Below are positions 29,218 to 38,376 of a DNA stretch of 64,000 nt, one piece after another. Position numbers and translations under genes: made by a program. Source of the stretch: Aphanothece cf. minutissima CCALA 015 (GTDB lineage Bacteria > Cyanobacteriota > Cyanobacteriia > PCC-6307 > Cyanobiaceae). The stretch is from NCBI GenBank assembly GCA_003003925.1, contig PVWP01000007.1, forward strand, positions 62,001 to 126,000. The letters are read 5' to 3'. Position 1 is the stretch's first letter, and each line of letters opens with the position of its first letter. The notes beneath the pieces are model-generated. The model searched no databases, was not told where the DNA came from, and saw only the letters and a list, made by a program, of their open reading frames with translations.

Positions 29218-30191
29218 AGCGGATCGCCCTGCTGCACCTGGGGCGGATCCACGACGAGACGCCGGCGCTGCGGGCCCGTCTCGCCCGGCGCGGCATCGCC
29301 AGTGAGCTGGTGCCCCTGCCCCCGCTGGCGGCCTGCGAGCGGGCTGCGGACGGGCCACGTGCCGCTGGCGACGATGACTGGAGCCGCTTCGATCTGGTTA
29401 CGGTGCGCGACTGCCGCGGCAGCCATCAACATCCCGATTTCCTGCCCCGGATCCGGGCCCTGGCGCAGCAGCTCGGCAGCCTCGGGGTGCCCCTGGCCAA
29501 CCCCCTGGCGGTGATTGAGGCCGGCAACGCCAAGAACGACTACCTGCCCAGGCTCGCCCGGGAGGGGGTGGCCCTGATCCCCAGCCGCTGGCTGCCGCGG
29601 GGCTGGTGCGGATCCCTGGTGGAGCTGCTGGAGGACGGCGGCTGGCAGGAGGCGGTGCTCAAGCCGGCGATCGGCTCGAAGAGCTGGCACACCTACCGGG
29701 TGCGTCGGGAGGGTGCCCGCCTGACGATCACCGCGGCCGATGGAAGCCAGCCGGTGGCGGCCGGGGCGGTCGATGGCTGGCTGGCCGCACTCACCCGGCA
29801 CGGGGAGGTGTGTCTGCAGCCGTTTCTGAGTGCGGTCTGCCGGGAGGGGGAGTTCAGTGCCGTGATGCTCGGCGGGCGTTTCTCCCACGCGGTGGCCAAG
29901 ACCGTGGCGGCCGGCGGCTGGATCGCCCACGAGCGCTTCGGGGGCGCCAACATCCTGCGGGAGGCCAGTGCGGCGGAGCGCCAGTGGGCCGCGGCGATCG
30001 AGGAGCGCCTGCGCCGGCGCTTCGGGGTGCTGCCCTATGCCCGCATCGACGGACTTCGCGATGGGGCGGGGGACCTGCTGCTGCTGGAGTGCGAGCTGGT
30101 GATCCCGCGCCTGTTCCTGGGTGAGGGCGAGGCCTTCGACCGTTACGCCGACGTCCTGCTGGGCCCCGCCAGCACCCGCATGGCCTGGTAG
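29196..30191 (+). CDS. ATP-grasp ligase, RimK/DcsG-like
   Basis: About 325 residues. The order is an N-terminal pre-ATP-grasp domain (FDLVTVRDCRGSHQHPDFLP; LANPLAVIEAGNAKNDYL), the ATP-binding lysine region EAVLKPAIGSKSWHTYRV and the acidic metal-binding end RIDGLRDGAGDLLLLECELV. The pattern of short loops resembles DcsG-type cyclo-ligases and glutathione-synthetase-like ligases. It overlaps the upstream small gene by 22 bp and the convergent downstream gene by 49 bp at the 3' ends. The start GTG at 29196 is uncertain; homology begins at about LKRIALLHLG. Substrate unknown. Confidence 0.8.
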   Translation: MGDPAHLKRIALLHLGRIHDETPALRARLARRGIASELVPLPPLAACERAADGPRAAGDDDWSRFDLVTVRDCRGSHQHPDFLPRIRALAQQLGSLGVPLANPLAVIEAGNAKNDYLPRLAREGVALIPSRWLPRGWCGSLVELLEDGGWQEAVLKPAIGSKSWHTYRVRREGARLTITAADGSQPVAAGAVDGWLAALTRHGEVCLQPFLSAVCREGEFSAVMLGGRFSHAVAKTVAAGGWIAHERFGGANILREASAAERQWAAAIEERLRRRFGVLPYARIDGLRDGAGDLLLLECELVIPRLFLGEGEAFDRYADVLLGPASTRMAW

Positions 30192-30853
30192 CCGTCGAGG
30201 GTGGGGGGTTCGCTTTCGGGCAGCTCCTCGGAGCGCAGGGCCACGGCCACGGTGGCGACCCAGGGGCGGGTGCCGGCGTCGGTGGGGAACACCAGCACCA
30301 CGGTGCCGGCCGAGGGGGTGGTGGCGGGATCCTCCGCCACGATCTCCAGGGCCACCCGGGTGCGGCGGCACTGGAGGGCACGGGCCTCCAGCAGGGCCAC
30401 GAACTCGTCGGTGTTCCAGCGGGCCTCGGTGCCCTGGCAGGGGAAGCGCTCGCTGAGGCCGGCGGCGCTCAGCTCCTCGATGGCACTGCTGCGGCGCCCA
30501 TCCCATACCAGCAGAAGGTTGGCGTCATGGCCGAGGGCGTTGTGCTCGACCCGTTCGCGATCCAGTACCAGACGGCGCTCAAGTCCCTGCTTCTCCGCCG
30601 GCATCGACAGACACACCTTGAGGGCCTGGGCCACCTCGCAGCTGCGGCCCTCGCAGAACCCCCGATGGGCGGTGAGGATGTCGTCGGCGGCGGCCACGAT
30701 CTCCAGCGCCGGCAGGCTCCGGGTCAGCTCCTGCATCATGGCGTTGAACAGAACACCCCCATCCCCGAAGGGGCCGCGGTCGGGATCGGTGGCCTCCAGC
30801 ATCTGATCGATGGCGGAGCGCACCAGCTCCCGCCTCCAGGTCAGATACGTCAT
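30143..30853 (-). CDS. Unrecognised 236-residue protein
   Basis: Starts MTYLTWRRELVRSAIDQMLE and is predicted mixed alpha/beta and soluble, without a signal peptide. It has two regions: a helical N-terminal half (GVLFNAMMQELTRSLPALEI) and a beta-rich C-terminal half (GTVVLVFPTDAGTRPWVATV). I do not recognise the family. Codon use matches its neighbours. The 3' end overlaps the convergent ATP-grasp gene by 49 bp. The 135 bp upstream is locally AT-rich (TGTTTTTTCAG; CTGTTTAATG) and probably holds its promoter. Confidence 0.7.
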   Translation of the reverse strand: MTYLTWRRELVRSAIDQMLEATDPDRGPFGDGGVLFNAMMQELTRSLPALEIVAAADDILTAHRGFCEGRSCEVAQALKVCLSMPAEKQGLERRLVLDRERVEHNALGHDANLLLVWDGRRSSAIEELSAAGLSERFPCQGTEARWNTDEFVALLEARALQCRRTRVALEIVAEDPATTPSAGTVVLVFPTDAGTRPWVATVAVALRSEELPESEPPTLDGYQAMRVLAGPSRTSA

Positions 30854-30988
30854 GGGGATTCACTCCGGGTGCAATGTTTTTTCAGTGTGTCTCCAGCGGT
30901 GGAATGCAGCCACGCTCTGTTACATTCCCCGGCTTTTGTAGCAACAACAACTGTTTAATGTGTTGAAGTCGTGATCCGGCGATTCCGC

Positions 30989-31702
30989 TCAGCCGGCATT
31001 CCCACGGCGCAACCGCAGCATCGGGGTCTCCCCTTCGAAGCCCTCGTCGTAGGCGGTGTCCTCCAGCTGACCCTGCCAGCCAGGGGGCAGGGAGGCCAGC
31101 AGGGGCTCCACCCAGGGATGGACCCGGGGGCGCCGTTCGATCGTGTGGGCCGGGTAGAGGCGCACCTCCCGCCGGCTCACCCGCAGCAGTTCGGCCAGGG
31201 CGAGACGGTGCCAGTCCAGGTCGAAGTCGGGCTGTTCGCTGAGCCCGCCGTCGGCGATCGGTGCGTAGCAGAAGAGCAGGTGGCCGCAGAGCACCAGATC
31301 GAAGCTGGCCGCCTCGAAGGGAAGGGAAGGCAGTGCCGCCGCCCGGTAGGCCTCCGGGTGCTCCCGCCGGTCGGCCAGGAACGCCTCCAGGGCCTCCATC
31401 TTTCCCTGGCGGAACCTGGACAGGTCGAAGTCCGGCCGCACCGAGGCACTGCGGGCCAGGCGCTCCATGGTGAAGGCGACGTCGTCGCGGCAGCGTTGCT
31501 CCAGATCCGCCATCGACAGGTCGTAGAGGGGGTCCGCCGCCACGCTCTCCACCCCGGCGGCCCGGGCCAGGGCGGTGAAGGAGCCGGGACCGCCGGGGCA
31601 GTCGAGGACCCGCTGGCCGCGCCAGGCGGCCAGATCGAGGTTGAAGAAGGCCAGGGCGTCAGCCCCGGTGCGTCCGAAGAACACCACCCTCGGCAGATCC
31701 AT
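30989..31702 (-). CDS. SAM-dependent methyltransferase-like protein
   Basis: The 237-residue product has a class I motif near residues 32-50 (VLDCPGGPGSFTALARAAG), an acidic partner in VAADPLYDLSMADLEQR and a later FDLVLCGHLLFCYAP that fits motif II/post-II. The C-terminal half (LALAELLRVSRREVRLYP) resembles small-molecule methyltransferases. Substrate unknown. It stands alone on the minus strand between two unrelated genes. Confidence 0.75.
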   Translation of the reverse strand: MDLPRVVFFGRTGADALAFFNLDLAAWRGQRVLDCPGGPGSFTALARAAGVESVAADPLYDLSMADLEQRCRDDVAFTMERLARSASVRPDFDLSRFRQGKMEALEAFLADRREHPEAYRAAALPSLPFEAASFDLVLCGHLLFCYAPIADGGLSEQPDFDLDWHRLALAELLRVSRREVRLYPAHTIERRPRVHPWVEPLLASLPPGWQGQLEDTAYDEGFEGETPMLRLRRGNAG

Positions 31703-31794
31703 GGCTGGTCACCATCGCCCTGCAGACGCTAGCCGCTGGAAGGGATTGGGACCGCTGGACGCCGCTGGACCGGGGGCCGCCGACCATCCCCGGC

Positions 31795-32607
31795 TCAGGG
31801 CCCCGGAACGCGGCGCAGGCTCAGGGCGATGGCGCCGTCGGCGCGGCGCAGTTCAAGGGAATCGCCCTCCAGCCGCAGGCTGACGGCGGTGGGCAGGGCG
31901 GCCAGGAACTGCTGCTCCTGCTCCATCACCCCGGCGCCCGGACAGCGGCGGCGGGTCGCCACCGGGGTGCCGATGCGCAGGCGAGTGCCCTCCAGCCGCA
32001 CCGGCGCGGTGAAGCGGTTGCAGCCCGCCGAGCCGGCCAGCTGGTTGCCCTTGAGGAGGCGAACCGACAGGGAGGTGCCCAGGATCGGACTCACCAGGGC
32101 CTGGCGGCCGTTGTTGAAGCCCGCCACGCGCCAGCTGCTGCCCACCAGCTGCTGTGCCTGGGGCACCAGCACCAGCAGGGGCCGGCCGTCGGCGGCGAAC
32201 AGGCGCAGGCGCTCACCGCCGAGGCGGAAGCCCCGGCTGTTCCGCAGGGCCGTCTGGAAGGCCTCGGCCTGCTGCATCACCGCCGGCGGGCAGGCCATCT
32301 TGGTGCTCATGCCCCGGGGCGACACCTGCAGGGTGGTCCCCCGCACGCTGACGGGGGCGCCATAGCGGTTGCAGCCGTCGCTGCCCGCCACCCGGCCGTT
32401 CTCGAAGCGAAGCGTCAGGCTGGTGCCCCCCACGGGTCGGCGGTCCCCCAGCCGCTCCACCACCCAGGCGGTGTTCTCCAGCCGGGCGGCGGACGCAGTG
32501 GAAGCGAGGGCCGCGGTCAGGGGCGCCGCCGGCAGGAGTGCCAACGCCCAGACGCCGGCCACAAGGGCGGGGGGGCGGCGCTGCGCGTTCGCTTGCATCG
32601 TCATCAC
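31795..32607 (-). CDS. Secreted protein with two META (HslJ-like) domains
   Basis: 270 residues. A signal peptide spans about residues 1-40 (VAGVWALALLPAAPLTAALA). Two META repeats follow: the first with LENTAWVVERL and GSDGCNRYGAPV, the second with LVGSSWRVAGF and GSAGCNRFTAPV. META/HslJ domains are small periplasmic beta-barrels linked to heat-shock or novobiocin resistance in E. coli. The conserved GS(D/A)GCNR turn is present in both copies. Each copy also has a second cysteine (MACPPAVM; RRCPGAGVM), so one disulfide per domain is likely. Confidence 0.85.
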   Translation of the reverse strand: MMTMQANAQRRPPALVAGVWALALLPAAPLTAALASTASAARLENTAWVVERLGDRRPVGGTSLTLRFENGRVAGSDGCNRYGAPVSVRGTTLQVSPRGMSTKMACPPAVMQQAEAFQTALRNSRGFRLGGERLRLFAADGRPLLVLVPQAQQLVGSSWRVAGFNNGRQALVSPILGTSLSVRLLKGNQLAGSAGCNRFTAPVRLEGTRLRIGTPVATRRRCPGAGVMEQEQQFLAALPTAVSLRLEGDSLELRRADGAIALSLRRVPGP

Positions 32608-32614
32608 AGGGGGC

Positions 32615-32764
32615 TCAGGGTCCGAGGCGGGCGGCGATCCAGGCGCCGATGCCCCCTTTGACGGTATGGGGCGCCACGTCGCGGTCGAGCCACCAGAACG
32701 AGAGGGCCAGCACGTTCAGACCGATGACCAGGGCGTAGATCCGCCAGCCTTCCGGAAGCTTCAT
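32615..32764 (-). CDS. Small single-pass membrane protein, 49 residues
   Basis: MKLPEGWRIYALVIGLNVLA starts a 49-codon frame with one hydrophobic segment at about residues 9-25, then WWLDRDVAPHTVKGG and a short amphipathic end GAWIAARLGP. Codon third positions are GC-rich. It fits between the metallophosphoesterase and the META gene on the same strand. Function unknown. Confidence 0.6.
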   Translation of the reverse strand: MKLPEGWRIYALVIGLNVLALSFWWLDRDVAPHTVKGGIGAWIAARLGP

Positions 32765-32818
32765 GACGTCGGCCTGCGATCGCGGCGACGATAGATCCGC
32801 CGGCGTCGGGCCCGCCGC

Positions 32819-33871
32819 TCACCCGTCGGGGCGCCGGGGCAGGACCCGGCCGGCGGCATCGCTGAGGGTGCGGGGCAGCCGGCTGGGGTCGATGCGCCGC
32901 AGGGTGCGCAGATCGACGCTGGTGTCCACCAGTCGGGGCGGGCTGCCGACCAGATCCAGCACCGTGAGGGTCTGGAAGGGGTTGGTGGCCTGGCCCAGCA
33001 GCCGGCGGGGGCCGCTGCCCATGGCCCCGAGGTGGAACAGATCCAGCCGCCCCAGGCGGGCGGGGAAGTAGGCGTGCTGATGGCCGCTCACGTAGGCCTC
33101 CACCCCGTGGCGCTCCAGCAACTGCTGCAGGGCCGCGGGCTGGGCCAGCACCTCCCCCGGCCGGTCGCGGCCCTGGCTCACGGCCCGCAGCGGCAGGTGG
33201 CCCACCACCAGGCGCCGGCCGGCGGAGCGGGCGGCGGGGCCCGCCAGGACCCGCTCCGCCCAGCGCAGCTGCTCCGCCGGCACCGTCGCGCTGGAGGCGT
33301 CCCACACCAGCACGAACGCCTCCTTCTGGCGGATGGCGTAGTGGAAGGGGAAGTCGCCGCTGTCGACGAACGTCAGGCCCAGGGCGTCGCGGCGCGCCCG
33401 CCAGAAGCGGGAAGCCTCGCGGCGGTCGTCCTCGAAGAGGAAGCGGCCGCCGGAGCGGGCGCCGGAGGCGTCGTGGTTGCCCATCGCCGGGGCGAAGGGC
33501 AGGCCGGCTCGGCGCAGCGGGCCCAGAACGCTGCGGTCGAAGCCCGCCCACATGGCGGCCAGCCGCTGCCGCCCCAGCCCCGCCTTCTGGCCCGCCACCA
33601 TGTCGCCGGCGCAGATCACCAGATCCGGGTGCAGCGAGGGGATCAGGGCCACGCCGCGGTGCACCTCGGCGATGTAGGTGGTGGAGCCGTAGGCGGCGTT
33701 GAGGTCGCTGATCAGCACCAGGCGGGTGCCGCCGCGGGGCGGGGCCACCAGGCCGGAGGCGGCCAGGCCTTCGGCGAGGGCCCGGGCTGGCCGGTTTGCC
33801 TGCCAGAGCCCCGCCCCCAGGGCGAGGCCGGAGAGCGTGAGCACCTGGCGACGGCCCAGGGTCGGCGGCAT
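32819..33871 (-). CDS. Exported metallophosphoesterase
   Basis: 350 residues with a twin-arginine-like leader (GRRQVLTLSGLALGAG), so probably exported folded by Tat. The calcineurin-type metal ligands appear in order: ISDLN, ICAGDMV, MGNHDASG, VVGHLPLR and SGHQHAYFP. The two-metal site is therefore intact apart from an Asn replacing the His of the usual DxH (SDLN). Substrate unknown; phosphodiesters or nucleotides in the periplasm are plausible. The RND genes lie just upstream on the same strand. Confidence 0.9.
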   Translation of the reverse strand: MPPTLGRRQVLTLSGLALGAGLWQANRPARALAEGLAASGLVAPPRGGTRLVLISDLNAAYGSTTYIAEVHRGVALIPSLHPDLVICAGDMVAGQKAGLGRQRLAAMWAGFDRSVLGPLRRAGLPFAPAMGNHDASGARSGGRFLFEDDRREASRFWRARRDALGLTFVDSGDFPFHYAIRQKEAFVLVWDASSATVPAEQLRWAERVLAGPAARSAGRRLVVGHLPLRAVSQGRDRPGEVLAQPAALQQLLERHGVEAYVSGHQHAYFPARLGRLDLFHLGAMGSGPRRLLGQATNPFQTLTVLDLVGSPPRLVDTSVDLRTLRRIDPSRLPRTLSDAAGRVLPRRPDG

Positions 33872-33895
33872 GGCGGCAACGGAGCGATCCGATGC

Positions 33896-36800
33896 TCAGG
33901 ATGGACCCTCAGCGGGCCAGGCGCCGGCAGCCGTCGCCAGGGTCCCCGATGGCGCCCGCCCGGCCCGTGCCAGCAGACCGTGGGCAGCCGGCACGTAGTA
34001 CAGGGCCAGGGCCGTGGCCCCCACCAGGCCGCCGGACACGGCGATCGCCAGCGGCGGCCAGAAACCTGAGGCATCGAGCATCAGGGGCAGGAAGCCGACC
34101 ACGGTGGTGATCGTGGTGGCGAGCACATGGCGGGTGGCGTGCTCCACCACCGCGGCGGTGGCGGCCGGATCACCGCTGCGGGCCAGCGGATCGGTGCGGA
34201 TGGCGGTGAGCACAACGATCGAGTCGTTCACCGCCAGCCCGATCAGCCCGAGGGTGCCGAGGATGGCGGTGAAGCCGAAGGGTGATCCGCTGAGCCTCAG
34301 GGCCAGGGCCGCCAGCCCCACCGACAGCAGCGCCACTGAGGCGATCAGGGCAGCCATCCGGAAGGAGCGGAAGGAGAGCACCAGGGTGGCGGTCATCAGG
34401 ATCGCCAGCACCCCCACCGTGGAGAGCAGGTTGGCGACCGCCTCGCCGCGGGCATCGGCCTCGCCGCCGTAGGCCAGGCTCACCCCGGCCGGCAGCTGCC
34501 AGCCCTGCCGCTCCAGCTGGCGGCGCAAGTCCTGCAGCACCGATTCCGGCAGCGCCCCGGCCGCCAGGAAGGCCTGCACGGTGTTGATGCGCTGGCCGTC
34601 GCGCCGTTCGATCGCGGCCAGCTCCGGCTCGAGCCGCAGCCCGGCCAGGGCCCCCAGGGGAATGGGTGCAGCGCTGCCGGGTGCCACCAGATCCAGGGAG
34701 GCCACCTGCGCCAGATCGCTGCGCTGGGCTTCGGCCACCCGCACCCGCACCGGCACCGTGGTGACCCCCTCCAGGATCGAGCCGCCGACGCTGCCCTCCA
34801 GGCCCCCCTGGAGCTGGCGGGCGATGGCGCGGTTGTCGAGGCCGCTGCGCCGGGCCTGCTCCTCGTCCACCGCCAGGGCCAGACGGGGCAGGGCCTCGCT
34901 CAGGCTGGCGGCGGTGTGGGTCACGGGCTCGAGCTGGGCCAGGCGGCGGCGCAGCTCGTCGCCGGTGCGGCGCAGCTGCTCCAGATCGGCCCCCTCCAGC
35001 CGCAGCTCGATCGGCGCCTCGAAGGGGGGCCCCTGCTCCAGCTGCTTCACCAGGATCTGGGCCTCGGGGAACTCCCGATCCAGCGCCTGCTGGAGGGAGC
35101 GGATCGTGGACCGCACCCCTTCGGCCCCCCGCAGCTGCACCAGGCCCTGGGCGTAGTGGGGGGCGTTCTCCTCGGAGGCGACCACGTTGTAGAAGAAGGC
35201 CGGCGCGCTCTCGCCCAGAAACCAGTGCACGTCGTCGACGTGGGGGTCCTGACGGATCCGCTGCCGCACGGCCATCGCCAGGGCCTCGGTGCGCCCCAGG
35301 GCGCTCTGCTGGGGCAGCCGCAGCTCGATCTGGAACTGGTCGCGGTTGGTGGGCGGGAAGAACTGCTGCTCGAGGCTGCCGAAGGCCAGAAACCCCAGCA
35401 GCGGCAGCACCAGGCAGAGGGCCACCCCCGGCCCGGGATGGCGCAGGGTCTGGAGCAGGGAGCGGCGGTAGGGGTGGGCCAGAAGCGCCGAGGAGAGGCC
35501 CTGCTCCCACCAGCGCACGCCAGGCCCCAGGGGCTGCCAGGGCTGCAGCCGGGCGGTGAGGGCCGGGATCACGGTGAGGGAGAGGAACAGGGAGCTGGCC
35601 AGGGCCAGGATCACGGTGAGCCCGATCGTGCCGATGAACTCCCCGGTGGCCCCCGGTGAGGTGGCGATGGGCACGAAGGCCAGCACGGTGGTGAGGGTGG
35701 AGGCCAGCAGCGGCACCAGCAGGTACTGCACGGAGCGACGCACCGCCGCCGAGGGGCTGTCGCCGGTGCGCAGCCGCTGCTGCACCTCATCCACCACCAC
35801 GATGGCGTTGTCGATCAGCAGCCCGAGGGCGATCACCAGGCCGGTGGCCGACATCTGGTGCAGGGGCACCTCCAGCACCCGCATCCAGCCGAACACCATG
35901 AGGGCCGACAGGGGGAGCGCCGCCCCCACCACCAGGGCGGCCCTGCCGCCGAGCATCAGCACCGACACGGCCACCACCAGCAGCGAGCCGGTGATCAGGT
36001 TGCCGATCACGCCATCGAGACGCTCCTGGACGTAGCGGCTCTGGTCGAGCACGGTCTGCAGCCCCAGGCCCTCGGGCAGGGTGGCGCGCACCGCCTCGAG
36101 CTGGGCGCGGGCCTGGCGGGCCCAGAGGTCGACCCGGGAGCCGGAGGACACCGTGGCTGACACCACCACGGCGGGACGGCCCCCCACCAGGGCCAGGCGG
36201 GAGGCGGGCTGGCGCACCCCGCGGCTGACGGCGGCCACCTGCCCCAGACGGGCGCCGGCACCGTCGTCGCCAGTGCGCAGCGGGATGGCGCGGATGCGCT
36301 CCAGGGAGTCGAGGGCGCCGTCCAGCTCCAGCAGCAGCTCGCTGCGGGCGCCACGCACCTGGCCGGCGGCCTCCTTGGCGTCGCTGGCGGCGATCCGTTC
36401 GGAGAGGCCCGCCGGGGTGAGGCCCAGCCGGGCCAGCTCCCGGGCGCCGATCTCCACCCGGATCTCCTCCTCGGGTTCGCCGCTGAGCTCCACCCGGTCG
36501 GTGCCGGGGAGGGCGCGCAGCCGGCTGGCCAGGTCGTCGGCCAGCCGGGTCAGCAGGCCCAGGTTGGGGGGGGTGTCGAGCTTCCAGGTGAGGCCGACGA
36601 TCAGGGCGCTGGCGCCGATGTTGCCGTCGCGGAACTCCGGGTCCGTGGCCTCCGGCGGCAGGCCGGGGGTGGCGTCGTCGATCTTGCTGCGCACCTTGCC
36701 CCACACCGGCGCCACCTGGCGGATCGATTCCTTCAGGCTCACGGCGATCACCGAGGTGCCGGTGGAGGAGGTGGAGTCGAGATGGTCCACCTCCTCCAGC

Positions 36801-37012
36801 TCCAGCAGGGCCTCCTCAAGGGGTTCGGTGACGAGGGATTCGACCCGCTCCGGCGTGGCCCCCGGCAGGGCGGTGACCACCAGGGCGTTGCGCTGGGTGA
36901 TCAGGGGATCCTCCAGCCGCGGCAGGGTGAGCAGGGCCGACAACCCCCAGACCATCACCAGCAGCAGGGTGAGCAGCTGCAGCTGGCGGTTGCGGTGAAA
37001 GATGTCGACCAT
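33896..37012 (-). CDS. RND efflux transporter, inner-membrane subunit
   Basis: 1038 residues with the AcrB/MexB layout: a single N-terminal TM, porter domain, TM2-6, second porter domain, TM8-12. It carries family motifs such as LPRLEDPLITQRNALV and GLLIDNAIVVVDEVQQRL. In TM4 the usual Asp-Asp proton-relay pair reads Asp-Asn, as in some RND subgroups. It is coupled to the adaptor gene by a 1-base overlap (TGATG). Substrate unknown. No outer-membrane TolC gene is adjacent. Confidence 0.93.
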   Translation of the reverse strand: MVDIFHRNRQLQLLTLLLVMVWGLSALLTLPRLEDPLITQRNALVVTALPGATPERVESLVTEPLEEALLELEEVDHLDSTSSTGTSVIAVSLKESIRQVAPVWGKVRSKIDDATPGLPPEATDPEFRDGNIGASALIVGLTWKLDTPPNLGLLTRLADDLASRLRALPGTDRVELSGEPEEEIRVEIGARELARLGLTPAGLSERIAASDAKEAAGQVRGARSELLLELDGALDSLERIRAIPLRTGDDGAGARLGQVAAVSRGVRQPASRLALVGGRPAVVVSATVSSGSRVDLWARQARAQLEAVRATLPEGLGLQTVLDQSRYVQERLDGVIGNLITGSLLVVAVSVLMLGGRAALVVGAALPLSALMVFGWMRVLEVPLHQMSATGLVIALGLLIDNAIVVVDEVQQRLRTGDSPSAAVRRSVQYLLVPLLASTLTTVLAFVPIATSPGATGEFIGTIGLTVILALASSLFLSLTVIPALTARLQPWQPLGPGVRWWEQGLSSALLAHPYRRSLLQTLRHPGPGVALCLVLPLLGFLAFGSLEQQFFPPTNRDQFQIELRLPQQSALGRTEALAMAVRQRIRQDPHVDDVHWFLGESAPAFFYNVVASEENAPHYAQGLVQLRGAEGVRSTIRSLQQALDREFPEAQILVKQLEQGPPFEAPIELRLEGADLEQLRRTGDELRRRLAQLEPVTHTAASLSEALPRLALAVDEEQARRSGLDNRAIARQLQGGLEGSVGGSILEGVTTVPVRVRVAEAQRSDLAQVASLDLVAPGSAAPIPLGALAGLRLEPELAAIERRDGQRINTVQAFLAAGALPESVLQDLRRQLERQGWQLPAGVSLAYGGEADARGEAVANLLSTVGVLAILMTATLVLSFRSFRMAALIASVALLSVGLAALALRLSGSPFGFTAILGTLGLIGLAVNDSIVVLTAIRTDPLARSGDPAATAAVVEHATRHVLATTITTVVGFLPLMLDASGFWPPLAIAVSGGLVGATALALYYVPAAHGLLARAGRAPSGTLATAAGAWPAEGPS

Positions 37013-38226
37013 CAGGGTGCCTCCTGCACCCGCACCCCCGGCACGACCCGGTGGGTGCCGGCGGCGATCACCCGGTCGCCGGGGCGCAGGGTGCCGCGCA
37101 CGAGGGAGCGGTCGCCTTCGCTGTGCAGTGGCTCCACCAGGCGCCGGACCACCGGGCGGCCCAGTTCCGGTGAGGGGCCGGCGGGTCCCAGCACGTACAC
37201 CGACCAGAGCCCCCGCTCGGCGGCCACCAGGGCGGTGGTGGGCAGCCAGAAGCCGGCGCCCGTCTCGCTGCGCCGCAGGCTGAGGCGGGCCGTGGCCCCC
37301 ACCGGCAGATCCTCGGCCGGCAGCCTGAGCACCACCGTGGCGGTGCGGCTGCCGGCATCGAGCTCCGGCAGCAGGGCGCTGACGGTGGCCTGCAGGCGCC
37401 GGTCGCCGACGCGCACCGGATGGCGCTGCCCCGGCCGCAGGCCCCGGGCGGCGTCGGGGGGGACCCCCACCCGCACCTCCAGGGGGGCCGCCTCCACCAG
37501 GGTGATCAGCGCCTGGCCGCCGCTCACCACCACGCCCTCATCGAGCCGCCGCCGGCCCACCGTGCCGTCGAAGGGGGCCACCAGCACGCTGCGGGCCAGG
37601 TCGACATCGATCTGACGCAGGCGGGCCTCGGCGTCGTCCACCTGGGCTTCGGCCTGGACGAGGCGGCTGCGCAGGGCGGCGCTGCCATGGATCTGCTGGT
37701 CGAGGTCCTCGCGGGAGATCGCCCCCTGGGCATGGAGCTGCCGGCGGCGGTCGCGCTGCAGCTCGGCCAGGATCAGCTGCTGACGCACCTCCTCCACGGC
37801 GGCCAGCGCGACGTCCCGCTGGGCCAGGGACTGCTGGCGCTGGGCCCGGAGCCGGCGGCGATCGAGGTGGGCCAACGGCTGGCCGGCCACCACCCGGTCC
37901 CCCTCCTCCACCAGCACCTGCTCAAGGGTGCCGGGCAGCTCGAAGCCGAGGCTGCTGCTGCGGCCGGCCACCACCTCGCCGGTGTAGTCGCGGCTGGTGA
38001 GGTACCGGCTGACGGGCTGGGCGGTCACCACCGCCACCGGCAGGGGGCGGGCGGCGGGGGGGCGGGGACGCCGGGACACCGCCACGACGGCGACGGCGAG
38101 TCCGGCGCCAGCCGCGGCGATCGCGAGGGGCGGACCCCAGGCGGCGGGCCGGCCCCAGCGGATCCGCCGCAGGGCGCTGGCCAGCGCTGACGGCGTCGCC
38201 GGTGGCGTCGCAGTGGCGGAATCCAT
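37012..38226 (-). CDS. RND periplasmic adaptor (membrane fusion protein)
   Basis: 404 residues with one N-terminal membrane segment after a short cytoplasmic stretch (AIAAAGAGLAVAVVAVSR). A lipoyl/barrel-sandwich half (VLVEEGDRVVAGQPLAHLD) leads to a long coiled-coil hairpin (about 120-200, LRAQRQQSLAQRDVALAAVE). The second lipoyl half (VLVAPFDGTVGRRRLDEGVV) and a beta-barrel follow. It links the RND pump to an outer-membrane channel. It is the first gene of the operon and is divergent from padR. Confidence 0.93.
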   Translation of the reverse strand: MDSATATPPATPSALASALRRIRWGRPAAWGPPLAIAAAGAGLAVAVVAVSRRPRPPAARPLPVAVVTAQPVSRYLTSRDYTGEVVAGRSSSLGFELPGTLEQVLVEEGDRVVAGQPLAHLDRRRLRAQRQQSLAQRDVALAAVEEVRQQLILAELQRDRRRQLHAQGAISREDLDQQIHGSAALRSRLVQAEAQVDDAEARLRQIDVDLARSVLVAPFDGTVGRRRLDEGVVVSGGQALITLVEAAPLEVRVGVPPDAARGLRPGQRHPVRVGDRRLQATVSALLPELDAGSRTATVVLRLPAEDLPVGATARLSLRRSETGAGFWLPTTALVAAERGLWSVYVLGPAGPSPELGRPVVRRLVEPLHSEGDRSLVRGTLRPGDRVIAAGTHRVVPGVRVQEAP

Positions 38227-38250
38227 GGGGGGAGGGCGGCGGCGGGACCC

Positions 38251-38299
38251 AAGTTGTTATGCAACAGATTGGGTATGCGCCAAAGTGTATGCACAACTT
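38251..38299. promoter_or_regulatory. Inverted repeat between RND operon and padR (operator candidate)
   Basis: AAGTTGT at 38251-38257 is mirrored by ACAACTT at 38293-38299. Between them lie repeated TATGC words (TTATGCAAC, GGTATGCG, GTGTATGCAC). This is by far the most AT-rich part of the 150-bp divergent gap. The position suits an operator for the PadR repressor over both promoters. Binding is inferred. Confidence 0.55.
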
Positions 38300-38376
38300 G
38301 TTGGGCAGGTCAACCGGACCCGGCGATGGCTGGGTCAGGATCAACTCCCGCGCCGACGTGACGTCCCCTCCCTGCC

